This document shows, in pieces, positions 47,090 to 53,201 of a stretch of 64,000 bases of DNA. The translations under genes and the position numbers were made by a program. The notes beneath the pieces are model-generated. The model worked only from the letters and a program-made list of their open reading frames with translations, ran no database searches and was not told the origin of the DNA. Numbering within the stretch: the first letter of the stretch is position 1; the number at the start of each line of letters is the position of its first letter. The stretch is from IMG/VR virus record IMGVR_UViG_3300022921_000006, positions 1 to 64,000 of that record. One strand, written 5' to 3'. This DNA is from a virus.

Positions 47090-48222
47090 AATTGATGATT
47101 AAAAACAAGATTTCGATTTCCTCCCCATTCATGCCACCAATGAAGGTATCCTATTGTGGAACATAATTTATCTTTTAATTTATCTACCCCACAGCAAATA
47201 GTTACTTTTTTATTATTTTTTAAGTAAAATTCTATATTTTGTTTGGTGTATTCAAGATCTTCTTGTGTATTTACTTTAAAAAAAGCATAATCTGCATCTT
47301 CCCTAAACTTGAAATACTCTATACCATAATCAAAAAACAGCTCCCTAATTCTATTTCTAGAACGGGGATTTAATTGAGAATTGTGGATATCAAATTTAAA
47401 ATTTTGGGGATAATTATAATGATCAGATAATAACATACCCACCCACACATCATAACATTCATCATAGTAATGTTCAATAGAATCTAATTCTTCTAAGTTT
47501 ATTTTAGAATTACGTTTTTCTATAAACCTACTATTTTCTTCAACCATAATTTGTAGTTCTTCACTAGGTCTTACTTTATGGGATACTGATGTGTTAGATT
47601 CTTGGGAGTAAGTATGTAATACTCTAGGGAGGAATAAGAGTTTTCCTTTAGTTTCCGTAATATACCCCTTAACAAGATCTTCTGCAAAACTATGTTTAAA
47701 TTCTCCTTCTTTAGCAAATTCTTCTGTGGAACGGGTTTTTATTCTATAAGCTCTAGCATCTCCTAAACTTCTCCACATTTTTTTTCCTTCCTCTAGGTTA
47801 TAGACCCCCTTATAATGGTTATCTCTATACCACTCAATTTTCCCTTTAATATGATTCTTTTTCATTATAGAAGAACAAGATATCATTTCTACTTTGGGGA
47901 ATTTATCAAAATTATACTTATAAACTTCTAATAATTTAGGATGGGGGAAATCATCAACATCCTGTACTAGCATAATGTCTCCTGTAGAAATCTCGACAGG
48001 GGGGTTAAAGTAAAATTCTCTTTTCCATCTAGGTTTAATGTATTTTATCTGAGGGTGGAGTGAGGTGAAATCTATTAGGGTTTTTTCTATAGAGGAATCT
48101 TCACTAAAATCATCTGATATGATCCATTCCCAATTAGTGTAGGTTTGGTTTTTTATACCTTCCCAAACTTGATTTAAGTATTCTATATTATTATAGAACC
48201 CACTATATATAGTAAATTTCAT
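47083..48222 (-). CDS. Glycosyltransferase, GT-A/GT2-like
   Basis: 379 residues. N-terminal GT2 features: MKFTIYSGFYNNIEYLNQVW, QTYTNWEWIISDDFS (26-40) and the metal site QDVDDFPHP (87-95). C-terminal 200 residues are helical and specific. The enzyme would transfer a sugar from a nucleotide sugar; donor and acceptor unknown. It overlaps the next glycosyltransferase-like gene by one base. Codons are A/T-rich and unlike those of its module-driven neighbours. Confidence 0.8.
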   Translation of the reverse strand: MKFTIYSGFYNNIEYLNQVWEGIKNQTYTNWEWIISDDFSEDSSIEKTLIDFTSLHPQIKYIKPRWKREFYFNPPVEISTGDIMLVQDVDDFPHPKLLEVYKYNFDKFPKVEMISCSSIMKKNHIKGKIEWYRDNHYKGVYNLEEGKKMWRSLGDARAYRIKTRSTEEFAKEGEFKHSFAEDLVKGYITETKGKLLFLPRVLHTYSQESNTSVSHKVRPSEELQIMVEENSRFIEKRNSKINLEELDSIEHYYDECYDVWVGMLLSDHYNYPQNFKFDIHNSQLNPRSRNRIRELFFDYGIEYFKFREDADYAFFKVNTQEDLEYTKQNIEFYLKNNKKVTICCGVDKLKDKLCSTIGYLHWWHEWGGNRNLVFNHQFS

Positions 48223-49160
48223 TATTTTTTAACAATACAGTTAGTTCTCCTAAATTCAATATTATTAGTAAATACTAAATCTTCTTTATAATAATAATTC
48301 CCTTCTTTATTACTATTTAAAATAAAAATATAAGATACAGGGGTGGGTTTAAGAGGGTGTATACTTCCATCTTCATGTTCCAAACTACATGGATCTGGGA
48401 AAGTTCCCTCTTTAGGCCAAATCAAATATGAGTTTTTTTCAGAATAAAAATATATGTTTACTAAAGATTGCCCTAAAGTATATTTTCCATTAAAACTTTT
48501 ATATACTCCTGAAAAGGGGATATCTTGTGTGTGTGGGAATTTTTGGTTTGAGTACTTCTCAATTGCCCATTTAAAAAAAGATTCACAGAACCAACCCTCT
48601 TTAAGGTTAGGATCATTGACTGTTCCCTCTTTATACAAATTAAGCACAGGCTCTATAGAATTTACATATGTGTTACAGGGAAGAGCAAATATATTAGTTG
48701 CAAAATTATAATCCTCCCCTTCTCCCCAAGGAAAAAATAAAGGATCTCCTTTTTCCCCTCTGTTAATAAATTTATAAAAGTTTTCTTCACTTAATTCTAT
48801 ATCATAGTTTAGATGATAAACATAATCATATCCTAAACTTTGACACAACTTAATTGCTTTAAGTATTTGGTGAAGATGAGCATAGCCATAATCCCATTCT
48901 ACAAATTCCGCATAAAGATTTTCTCCCCACTCTATTTTAGGATCTACAAGCTCCCAAAATACAGCATACCTATTAGGTCTAGGATTTTCTTTAATATTTA
49001 AAGTATAATCTACCTTTTGTTGTATTTCTATAGGAATGGGGAAGTTACCCGCAAATATTACGGGTAACTTTTTATCTTGTAAAAAATCTACAAGTTTGTG
49101 AGCAATTTTTATTTTCTCACTATTGTTTATATGGGAAGTAACTAATATACAAGGACTCAT
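48222..49160 (-). CDS. Glycosyltransferase-like protein
   Basis: 312 residues. N-terminal CILVTSHINNSEKIKIAHKL, then YDYVYHLNYDIELSEENFYK (about 130-149), which has the spacing of a GT-A 'D-x-D'-type site (NYDIE). The pairing with a clear GT2 gene supports the call. I do not place it in a named family. It overlaps the 70-residue gene by 4 bases. Substrate unknown. Confidence 0.6.
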   Translation of the reverse strand: MSPCILVTSHINNSEKIKIAHKLVDFLQDKKLPVIFAGNFPIPIEIQQKVDYTLNIKENPRPNRYAVFWELVDPKIEWGENLYAEFVEWDYGYAHLHQILKAIKLCQSLGYDYVYHLNYDIELSEENFYKFINRGEKGDPLFFPWGEGEDYNFATNIFALPCNTYVNSIEPVLNLYKEGTVNDPNLKEGWFCESFFKWAIEKYSNQKFPHTQDIPFSGVYKSFNGKYTLGQSLVNIYFYSEKNSYLIWPKEGTFPDPCSLEHEDGSIHPLKPTPVSYIFILNSNKEGNYYYKEDLVFTNNIEFRRTNCIVKK

Positions 49161-49369
49161 GTCAATGTCATAACCTCAGAATGGTGATAGAATTTACCTC
49201 TTTTAAAATCGGCTTTTTTAATCCTACGACCTTTACCAGACTCTGCTTTTTGTACAAAGTAGTAAGGACCTTCCCTATCATCGTAGGCTACTTGGTTAAT
49301 TTCAGCAGTAACAATATAATCATTACCCTTACGTGAGTCTGGGACTCGGACTTGTTCGAACATTTTCAT
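49157..49369 (-). CDS. Small basic protein, unknown
   Basis: 70 residues: MKMFEQVRVPDSRKGNDYIV, TAEINQVAYDDREGPYYFVQ and a basic C-terminus (KAESGKGRRIKKADFKRGKF). The pattern is of a small beta barrel with a positively charged face, so nucleic-acid binding is possible. It precedes the two glycosyltransferases and follows tRNA-Leu. No family. Confidence 0.5.
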   Translation of the reverse strand: MKMFEQVRVPDSRKGNDYIVTAEINQVAYDDREGPYYFVQKAESGKGRRIKKADFKRGKFYHHSEVMTLT

Positions 49370-49388
49370 TTTATAACTTATTTAGTTG

Positions 49389-49468
49389 TACCTAAGGTGG
49401 GACTCGAACCCACACGCCGAAGCACTAGTTCCTAAGACTAGCGTGTATACCAATTCCACCACTTAGGC
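49389..49468 (-). tRNA. trnL-TAG: tRNA-Leu (anticodon TAG)
   Basis: 80 nt. Acceptor GCCTAAG pairs with CTTAGGT (one G-T pair), the anticodon loop is CTTAGGA with anticodon TAG, the variable arm is long and the T arm contains GGTTCGAGTCC. Discriminator A; next bases CA. No CCA. Confidence 0.93.
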
Positions 49469-49477
49469 AAATAACCC

Positions 49478-49702
49478 TTAGTGGGTCATTTTAGCTGTAG
49501 GCTCAACAGCTGCAAGGCTATCAAGCAATTCACCTACAGTCTCGATTGAGTCTGTATTAAAAGGCATTTCTACACCTGTAGTGTCCCACTGTAGGCTGTC
49601 AGTTGCACAGCTATCAGCCATAGGGGTTACACAGTTTTCGTCTTCGGTTCCTCCACAAGAGGCAAGAGCAACAATTGCTCCAATAAAAAATAGTTGTTTC
49701 AT
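49478..49702 (-). CDS. Small lipoprotein
   Basis: 74 residues from ATG 49702: MKQLFFIGAIVALASCGGTE with a clear lipobox (LASC). The frame is open 11 codons upstream, but the signal peptide fixes the start here. The mature part is acidic, with ENCVTPMADSCATD and a Thr/Glu-rich end. Probably anchored in the host envelope. It lies between tRNA-Leu and two other small genes. Phage lipoproteins of this size often block superinfection; inferred. Confidence 0.65.
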   Translation of the reverse strand: MKQLFFIGAIVALASCGGTEDENCVTPMADSCATDSLQWDTTGVEMPFNTDSIETVGELLDSLAAVEPTAKMTH

Positions 49703-49905
49703 CGTTTTGTATTTTGGTTTGTTAAAATGTACCATGGTGGTACGTCTGATTTCTTTTTTGGTAGTTTTCTAAATGTTTGTACTTCGGGGTAATTATACCC
49801 TTCATGTAGTAATCTAACTGTTTTATCTTTGGTATTAATGTTAAGAACCTCTCCTTGGACCTCCTCGCCAAATAGAAAAAAATTTATAATATCTCCTACT
49901 TTCAT
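49699..49905 (-). CDS. Small protein, unknown
   Basis: 68 residues from ATG 49905 (MKVGDIINFFLFGEEVQGEV), with a TAATG overlap with the lipoprotein gene before it. A beta-barrel pattern with NINTKDKTVRLLHEGYNYPE and a basic C-terminus (LPKKKSD). No family recognised. It could be a small nucleic-acid-binding or SH3-type fold. Confidence 0.5.
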   Translation of the reverse strand: MKVGDIINFFLFGEEVQGEVLNINTKDKTVRLLHEGYNYPEVQTFRKLPKKKSDVPPWYILTNQNTKR

Positions 49906-50120
49906 TACCAATCCCTTTGACATTGCTTACGGGGGACCCTAGCATATCTAGTACGAATTCCATTGTTGTAGGAATTACCTCTTCCACTATACCTCATATG
50001 AGAAAATTTTCCATCATTAGTAAAAACAGCAGATTGGGTTCTGCTATTATAATAATAAGGAGAACAACTTGACAATCCAAGGGCAATAAACAACCCCAAT
50101 AAGTAACTTAAATGTTTCAT
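49905..50120 (-). CDS. Small basic lipoprotein
   Basis: 71 residues: MKHLSYLLGLFIALGLSSCS, lipobox LSSC with Cys19, then a Tyr/Asn/Arg-rich, basic mature part (PYYYNSRTQSAVFTN, RGNSYNNGIRTRYARVPRKQ). It is preceded by an ATATTTAT motif 5 bases before the ATG and follows tRNA-Cys. Envelope location is likely; function unknown. Confidence 0.65.
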   Translation of the reverse strand: MKHLSYLLGLFIALGLSSCSPYYYNSRTQSAVFTNDGKFSHMRYSGRGNSYNNGIRTRYARVPRKQCQRDW

Positions 50121-50125
50121 TTGTA

Positions 50126-50133
50126 ATAAATAT
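50126..50133 (-). promoter_or_regulatory. ATATTTAT motif 5 nt before ATG
   Basis: Lies between tRNA-Cys and the lipoprotein ATG at 50120, 5 bases from the start codon. Candidate late promoter; inferred. Confidence 0.48.
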
Positions 50134-50136
50134 TTG

Positions 50137-50206
50137 AGGTTAGGGGTGGAATTGCACCACCGTAATAGGATTTGCGATCCTATACCTTCTAATCGGACAC
50201 CTAACC
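50137..50206 (-). tRNA. trnC-GCA: tRNA-Cys (anticodon GCA)
   Basis: 70 nt. Acceptor GGTTAGG/CCTAACC, anticodon loop TCGCAAA with anticodon GCA, T arm with GGTGCAATTCC (variant of GGTTCAA). Discriminator T; next bases CA. The T loop has GCAATT in place of TTCAA-type, so it is slightly degenerate. Confidence 0.85.
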
Positions 50207-50454
50207 ATATTGCCCCAGCCAGCGCTGAGGACTTGTCCGTCTGGTATCTCGTCGGACCACTGAGATTCTATATTCTGGGTTATAGAAAACCTAGTCTCCC
50301 ATATTAGACCAAGGGTTATTATGGGGTGATGTCTGTTCCCCTCTCTGACCCCAAGTATCAGGCCAACTGGGAATCGAACCCAGAGACATCGACTACTAGA
50401 ATACTGCCATATCCGTTCGCACTTTTACCCCTCTCCCCCTGGCAGGGGGGAAAT
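50207..50454. other. Gene-free part of the tRNA cluster with hairpins and a lone T-arm
   Basis: About 250 bases without a gene. A T-arm-like hairpin CTGGG-TTCGATT-CCCAG lies at 50367-50383, but no matching acceptor or anticodon arm could be found, so it may be a tRNA remnant. Other hairpins: GTCCG/CGGAC and CCCCCC-TGCC-AGGGGG near 50435-50450. No family recognised. Confidence 0.4.
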
Positions 50455-50529
50455 TGGAGCCACTAGTCGGAATTGAACCAACGACCGATGCTTTACAAGA
50501 GCATTGCTCTACCGCTGAGCTATAGTGGC
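50455..50529 (-). tRNA. trnT-TGT: tRNA-Thr (anticodon TGT), with encoded CCA
   Basis: 75 nt including CCA. Acceptor GCCACTA/TAGTGGC, anticodon loop CTTGTAA (TGT, reads ACA), D arm TAGCTCAGCGGTAGAGCA, T arm with GGTTCAATTCC. The only tRNA here with the full CCA encoded. Confidence 0.95.
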
Positions 50530-50549
50530 TACATTCGCCTCACACGCTG

Positions 50550-50623
50550 TGATCCCGCTGGGACTCGAACCCAGGACCCTCTCATTAAAAGTGAGATGCT
50601 CTAACCAACTGAGCTACGGGATC
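50550..50623 (-). tRNA. trnK-TTT: tRNA-Lys (anticodon TTT)
   Basis: 74 nt. Acceptor GATCCCG/CGGGATC, anticodon loop CTTTTAA (TTT), D arm TAGCTCAGTTGGTTAGAGCA, T arm with GGTTCGAGTCC. Discriminator A; next bases CA, no CCA. Confidence 0.95.
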
Positions 50624-50972
50624 AATAAATGAAGGAATGGGTAAAGAGTTATTCAGGCTCTTAAGCGCGACAAGCAGGCGGTTGTATTGGTAAATCATAA
50701 TGGCACAAGAGGAGTGTTAAACCCGCATCCCATTAATCATTTCACTTCATGGCTGCTAACCCCAATTGAAGTTCACAATATCGCTTAGTAGAATTTAGTT
50801 CCACTATCACACAACCACACCCTAATAGGCCCACACCGGGCTTTCACCCCCTACAGCGCTTGCTGTAAGTCGAGCTACCTATTAACATGTGTACTTTATT
50901 CCCCTAATCATAGGAACACATTCAGTCATACCCCCCCGTGCGTGATCAGCGCGGTAGGGTTTCCTTCATTTG
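50624..50972. other. Gene-free 349-base stretch with several hairpins (possible structured RNA)
   Basis: No open frame of note. At 50823-50884 a 7-bp closing stem (TAATAGG/CCTATTA) encloses ACAGC-AAGC-GCTGT and a CCC/GGG hairpin, a cloverleaf-like fold without tRNA landmarks. Another hairpin (ATGTGT/ACACAT) lies near 50886-50920. The position between tRNA-Lys and tRNA-Ile suggests an RNA gene. It does not match tmRNA, RNase P or hammerhead signatures that I could test by eye. Confidence 0.45.
50823..50884 (-). ncRNA. Cloverleaf-like hairpin structure, unidentified RNA
   Basis: Closing stem of 7 bp, an inner 5-bp hairpin with an AAGC loop, then AGCCCGGTGTGGGC with a 3-4-bp stem. It resembles a minimal tRNA-like fold but has no anticodon loop of 7 or T-loop. 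The RNA gene call is inferred from base pairing alone. Confidence 0.4.
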
Positions 50973-51046
50973 TAGGAACGGCAGGAATCGAACCTGCGAC
51001 CTTCAAGATATAAGCTTGATGCTCTAACCAATTGAGCTACGTTCCC
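50973..51046 (-). tRNA. trnI-TAT: tRNA-Ile (anticodon TAT)
   Basis: 74 nt. Acceptor GGGAACG/CGTTCCT, anticodon stem TCAAG/CTTGA, loop CTTATAT with anticodon TAT (reads AUA directly), D arm TAGCTCAATTGGTTAGAGCA, T arm with GGTTCGATTCC. Discriminator A; next bases CA. The UAU anticodon is rare in bacteria, which mostly read AUA with a lysidine-modified CAT tRNA. Confidence 0.93.
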
Positions 51047-51120
51047 ATATTGGTGCGTCATTTTATTACGCAGTGACGTCATCAGCGAATGCTATTTATT
51101 TCAATAAGTAAAGAACCTAG

Positions 51121-51194
51121 TACTCCCTACAGGATTTGAACCTGTGACCCACAGCTTAGAAGGCTGTTGCTCTATCCAGCTGAGCTAAGGGAGC
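51121..51194 (-). tRNA. trnR-TCT: tRNA-Arg (anticodon TCT)
   Basis: 74 nt. Acceptor GCTCCCT/AGGGAGT, anticodon stem ACAGC/GCTGT, loop CTTCTAA (TCT, reads AGA), D arm TAGCTCAGCTGGATAGAGCA, T arm with GGTTCAAATCC. Discriminator A, no CCA (next bases CT). Serves AGA, a codon favoured by AT-rich genomes. Confidence 0.95.
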
Positions 51195-51202
51195 ATATTT
51201 TG

Positions 51203-51287
51203 TAGCGCTGGGGGGACTCGAACCCCCACGGACCTACGGTCCAACAGATTTTAAGTCTGTCGTGTCTACCACTTCCACCACAGCGCC
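51203..51287 (-). tRNA. trnL-TAA: tRNA-Leu (anticodon TAA)
   Basis: 85 nt. Acceptor GGCGCTG/CAGCGCT, anticodon stem ACAGA/TCTGT, loop CTTAAAA (TAA, reads UUA), long variable arm (TGGACCGTAGGTCCG), T arm with GGTTCGAGTCC. Discriminator A; next bases CA. No intron. Confidence 0.95.
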
Positions 51288-51298
51288 ATATTTTTATT

Positions 51299-51388
51299 TT
51301 ATTTTTTAATGTACTTAAAGTAAGTGTAAGTATTAAAAATAACCAATAAACTCAAAAAACTCCAACAATAAATTTGAAAATCTGTCAT
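51299..51388 (-). CDS. Micropeptide, membrane type (MTD...NYFKYIKK family), copy 1
   Basis: 29 residues: MTDFQIYCWSFLSLLVIFNT then YTYFKYIKK. One membrane span and a basic end. A 31-residue paralogue (51667-51762) shares the MTD start and the (N/T)YFKYIKK end, and the DNA after the stop and the promoter leader are nearly identical. The repeated conservation of a 29-31-residue frame argues that it is translated. Confidence 0.6.
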   Translation of the reverse strand: MTDFQIYCWSFLSLLVIFNTYTYFKYIKK

Positions 51389-51400
51389 TTCTCTGCCTTA

Positions 51401-51450
51401 ACTTTACCCCATGAATATACGAACGGGATCTTACAACCCCAAATCCCTCG
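51401..51450 (-). promoter_or_regulatory. GTCAT-type promoter module, boxes lost (variant)
   Basis: The TATATTCATGGGGTAAAG part and following leader match module 51774-51840, but the GTCAT boxes are missing and replaced by a TCCCGCGAGGGA hairpin. It may be inactive or differently regulated. Confidence 0.5.
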
Positions 51451-51461
51451 CGGGAAATTTT

Positions 51462-51659
51462 TTATTCTTCAAGATAAAGAATAATAATAAGGGTAATGAT
51501 AACTAATCCAAACAAAAGCATATAATAATTAGCAGGCTCTGGGTCTCCGCTAATGATGATGTGCGTGTTTGCAATAAAGTTTAAAATAAAGAGTATTAAT
51601 TGCAAAAGCAAAAATGCTGCCCCAAGAAAATTCAGGATATAGAAGACAAATGCATTCAT
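51462..51659 (-). CDS. Small membrane protein, unknown
   Basis: 65 residues from ATG 51659 (MNAFVFYILNFLGAAFLLLQ); the frame is open to 51734 but that would overlap the 31-residue micropeptide in another frame. Two spans: about 4-32 and 42-62 (YYMLLFGLVIITLIIILYLE). A loop with ISGDPEPANY lies between. Function unknown. Confidence 0.55.
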   Translation of the reverse strand: MNAFVFYILNFLGAAFLLLQLILFILNFIANTHIIISGDPEPANYYMLLFGLVIITLIIILYLEE

Positions 51660-51666
51660 TTTTATT

Positions 51667-51762
51667 TTATTTTTTAATGTACTTAAAGTAATTGTAAATA
51701 TTGATAGGAATACAAACCCCAAACACAACTCCATAAATAATAATCCAAACCTGATCTGTCAT
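51667..51762 (-). CDS. Micropeptide, membrane type (MTD...NYFKYIKK family), copy 2
   Basis: 31 residues: MTDQVWIIIYGVVFGVCIPI then NIYNYFKYIKK. One span, basic end. See copy 1 at 51299. It is driven by a complete GTCAT module at 51774-51840. The pair of peptide and promoter has been duplicated with change concentrated in the span. Confidence 0.6.
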   Translation of the reverse strand: MTDQVWIIIYGVVFGVCIPINIYNYFKYIKK

Positions 51763-51773
51763 TTCTCTGCCTT

Positions 51774-51840
51774 AACTTTACCCCATGAATATACGAACCG
51801 GATTTTCGGATCCCACATTTTGGGATGACTTTAAGATGAC
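51774..51840 (-). promoter_or_regulatory. GTCAT-type promoter module
   Basis: Boxes at 51840-51836 and 51829-51825 (11 bp), 31 bp to TATATTC at 51793-51787, then ATGGGGTAAAG and a leader to the ATG at 51762. It overlaps the 3' end of the 111-residue gene region. Confidence 0.72.
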
Positions 51841-51841
51841 C

Positions 51842-52177
51842 TTATTTTATTTTTCTGTAATAATAACGCTTAAGATTTAAAATCTCTGCTTTAAGATTTT
51901 CATCTACTACTTGCACTTGTTGCTTATAACTTTTAAAATCATTAATTGACTTAATATAACGAGCATATCTGTAGACATAAACTTTATGAACGTCATCAAC
52001 GAAGTCTTCTCGAACTTCATACATCATATCATTAAGTAGAGTAAACGAGAAGTATGTCTTATGATTAGGATTCCAAACTATGAACGGCTTAGCTTCATCA
52101 AATTGCTCAACGTCGTAAGCGTAATAGCTAGTACTCATTCTGTACTCATCGAACTTTGAAACGTAATTAGTACTCAT
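51842..52177 (-). CDS. Early-type protein, unknown
   Basis: 111 residues, rich in Tyr, Asp and Phe. MSTNYVSKFDEYRMSTSYYA, then KPFIVWNPNHKTYFSFTLLN and a basic C-terminal end (LKRYYYRKIK). No family. It is driven by the module at 52197-52253. The C-terminal helix (QQVQVVDENLKAEILNLKRY) could mediate dimerisation. Confidence 0.52.
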   Translation of the reverse strand: MSTNYVSKFDEYRMSTSYYAYDVEQFDEAKPFIVWNPNHKTYFSFTLLNDMMYEVREDFVDDVHKVYVYRYARYIKSINDFKSYKQQVQVVDENLKAEILNLKRYYYRKIK

Positions 52178-52196
52178 GTTGCTTTTTTTTCTTCGC

Positions 52197-52253
52197 GTTA
52201 AATATACGATGAAAGATCAGCAATTCCACATTTTAGGATGACTTTAAGATGAC
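52197..52253 (-). promoter_or_regulatory. GTCAT-type promoter module
   Basis: Boxes at 52253-52249 and 52242-52238 (11 bp), 31 bp to TATATTT at 52206-52200, then a GCGAAGAAAAA leader to ATG 52177. The palindrome has decayed. The boxes overlap the end of the basic 104-residue gene. Confidence 0.7.
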
Positions 52254-52558
52254 CTTCTTCTTCCTTTTTTAGGCTCAATACCCAACTGCCTTTCCAATTC
52301 ACGCAACTCACGGTTCCGCTTGACTTTTTCCTTACCAACAGCAACCTGCTGTTTGCTAGGGACTCGGTCCTCCATCTCACCACGGAACTCCCTCATGAAC
52401 TCCTCGCAGTCACGGCGGTCCATTTTTCCGCCATAACGTACTGCCTCTTTATAATGCCTAGCAACAGCTTCAGCATTTCCAGTAATCATAGCATAGGCTA
52501 GTTCAGCCATCCTACCATGGTAGTTCCGCTTACGGCGGCGATTGTTGTGATTACGCAT
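52244..52558 (-). CDS. Small basic protein, possible nucleic-acid binding
   Basis: 104 residues, very rich in Arg and Lys at both ends (MRNHNNRRRKRNYHGRMAEL, then LGIEPKKGRRRSS). A central helical region (EFMREFRGEMEDRVPSKQQV). It overlaps the SWIM gene by 8 bases. A DNA- or RNA-binding role fits the charge but is not shown. Confidence 0.52.
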   Translation of the reverse strand: MRNHNNRRRKRNYHGRMAELAYAMITGNAEAVARHYKEAVRYGGKMDRRDCEEFMREFRGEMEDRVPSKQQVAVGKEKVKRNRELRELERQLGIEPKKGRRRSS

Positions 52559-52979
52559 TTTTTAGTTCTTTAATATGTTTACACTCTCTAGTTTTCGATC
52601 TCCAAACACCTGGGCAGTTACAACTAAATGTAATTTTTCCAGTGGGTAAAGTCACCTTACGTGCCTCATAGGTAATATCAGGATTACTCTTAGAAGTAAA
52701 CTCCATAACTACCATATTTGGCTCTTTTGGCTTAACCTCAGGACGTTCCCATTTAATGTCACTCAATTTGGTTTCAGGATGTACCTCTGTCCAAGTAGGC
52801 ATAATGTATTTTTTACCATCCATCACTATAAGTGAAGGGGGCATCCAATCGTGTTCATGCTCATATGTCAAGCGTTGCACATTCACAAACTTGTGTCCTT
52901 TAGGTTTATACTTAAATTGTGAAGAATCTTGTACTACCTCTCGGTATTTACCGTCTTCCCAAATTTGAAAAATCGCCAT
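52551..52979 (-). CDS. SWIM-type zinc-finger protein
   Basis: 142 residues. The C-terminus FSCNCPGVWRSKTRECKH (about 119-136) has the CxC...CxH order of a SWIM zinc finger, seen also in other phage small proteins. The remainder is beta-rich (TYEHEHDWMPPSLIVMDGKK). It has a module promoter at 52989-53052. SWIM domains bind DNA or proteins; the role here is open. Confidence 0.65.
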   Translation of the reverse strand: MAIFQIWEDGKYREVVQDSSQFKYKPKGHKFVNVQRLTYEHEHDWMPPSLIVMDGKKYIMPTWTEVHPETKLSDIKWERPEVKPKEPNMVVMEFTSKSNPDITYEARKVTLPTGKITFSCNCPGVWRSKTRECKHIKELKNA

Positions 52980-53173
52980 TGCTTAAACTTATTCCATAAA
53001 TATAAGAATAAATTTTTAGGCTTCCCCGGTTTTGCTATGACGATTTTATGACTGACTTCTTTATCTTCCTTTTCTAATTGGTCTTCTAAAGTAACCATCA
53101 TACACATTCCATTAAGCATCATGGGGTAATAAGCCGCTACAAAGGCTAAATCTTCATCAGACATAGCCTCCAT
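52934..53173 (-). CDS. Small protein, 3' end runs through a promoter module
   Basis: 79 residues from ATG 53173 (MEAMSDEDLAFVAAYYPMML); a GTG at 53215 is another choice. The acidic start and MSDEDLAFVAAYYPMM look real. The last 30 residues are translated from the promoter module of the next gene, and the end overlaps the SWIM gene by 46 bases. It may be read only in part, or the promoter arose within the gene. Confidence 0.45.
   Translation of the reverse strand: MEAMSDEDLAFVAAYYPMMLNGMCMMVTLEDQLEKEDKEVSHKIVIAKPGKPKNLFLYLWNKFKQWRFFKFGKTVNTER
52989..53052 (-). promoter_or_regulatory. GTCAT-type promoter module (spacing 32)
   Basis: Boxes at 53052-53048 and 53041-53037 (11 bp), then 32 bp to TATATTT at 53004-52998, and ATG at 52979. 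It lies inside the 3' part of the open frame at 52934-53173. Confidence 0.6.
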
Positions 53174-53201
53174 AGCCTGCTTAGCTGTCACTATTTGGGG
53201 G

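Noticed and set aside
50224-50260. Hammerhead-like string CTGAGGA on the plus strand
   Set aside because: A stem follows, but the conserved GAAA of the ribozyme core is missing.
52198-52383. Minus-strand frame of 61 codons inside the basic 104-residue gene
   Set aside because: It runs through the promoter module and overlaps a better frame.
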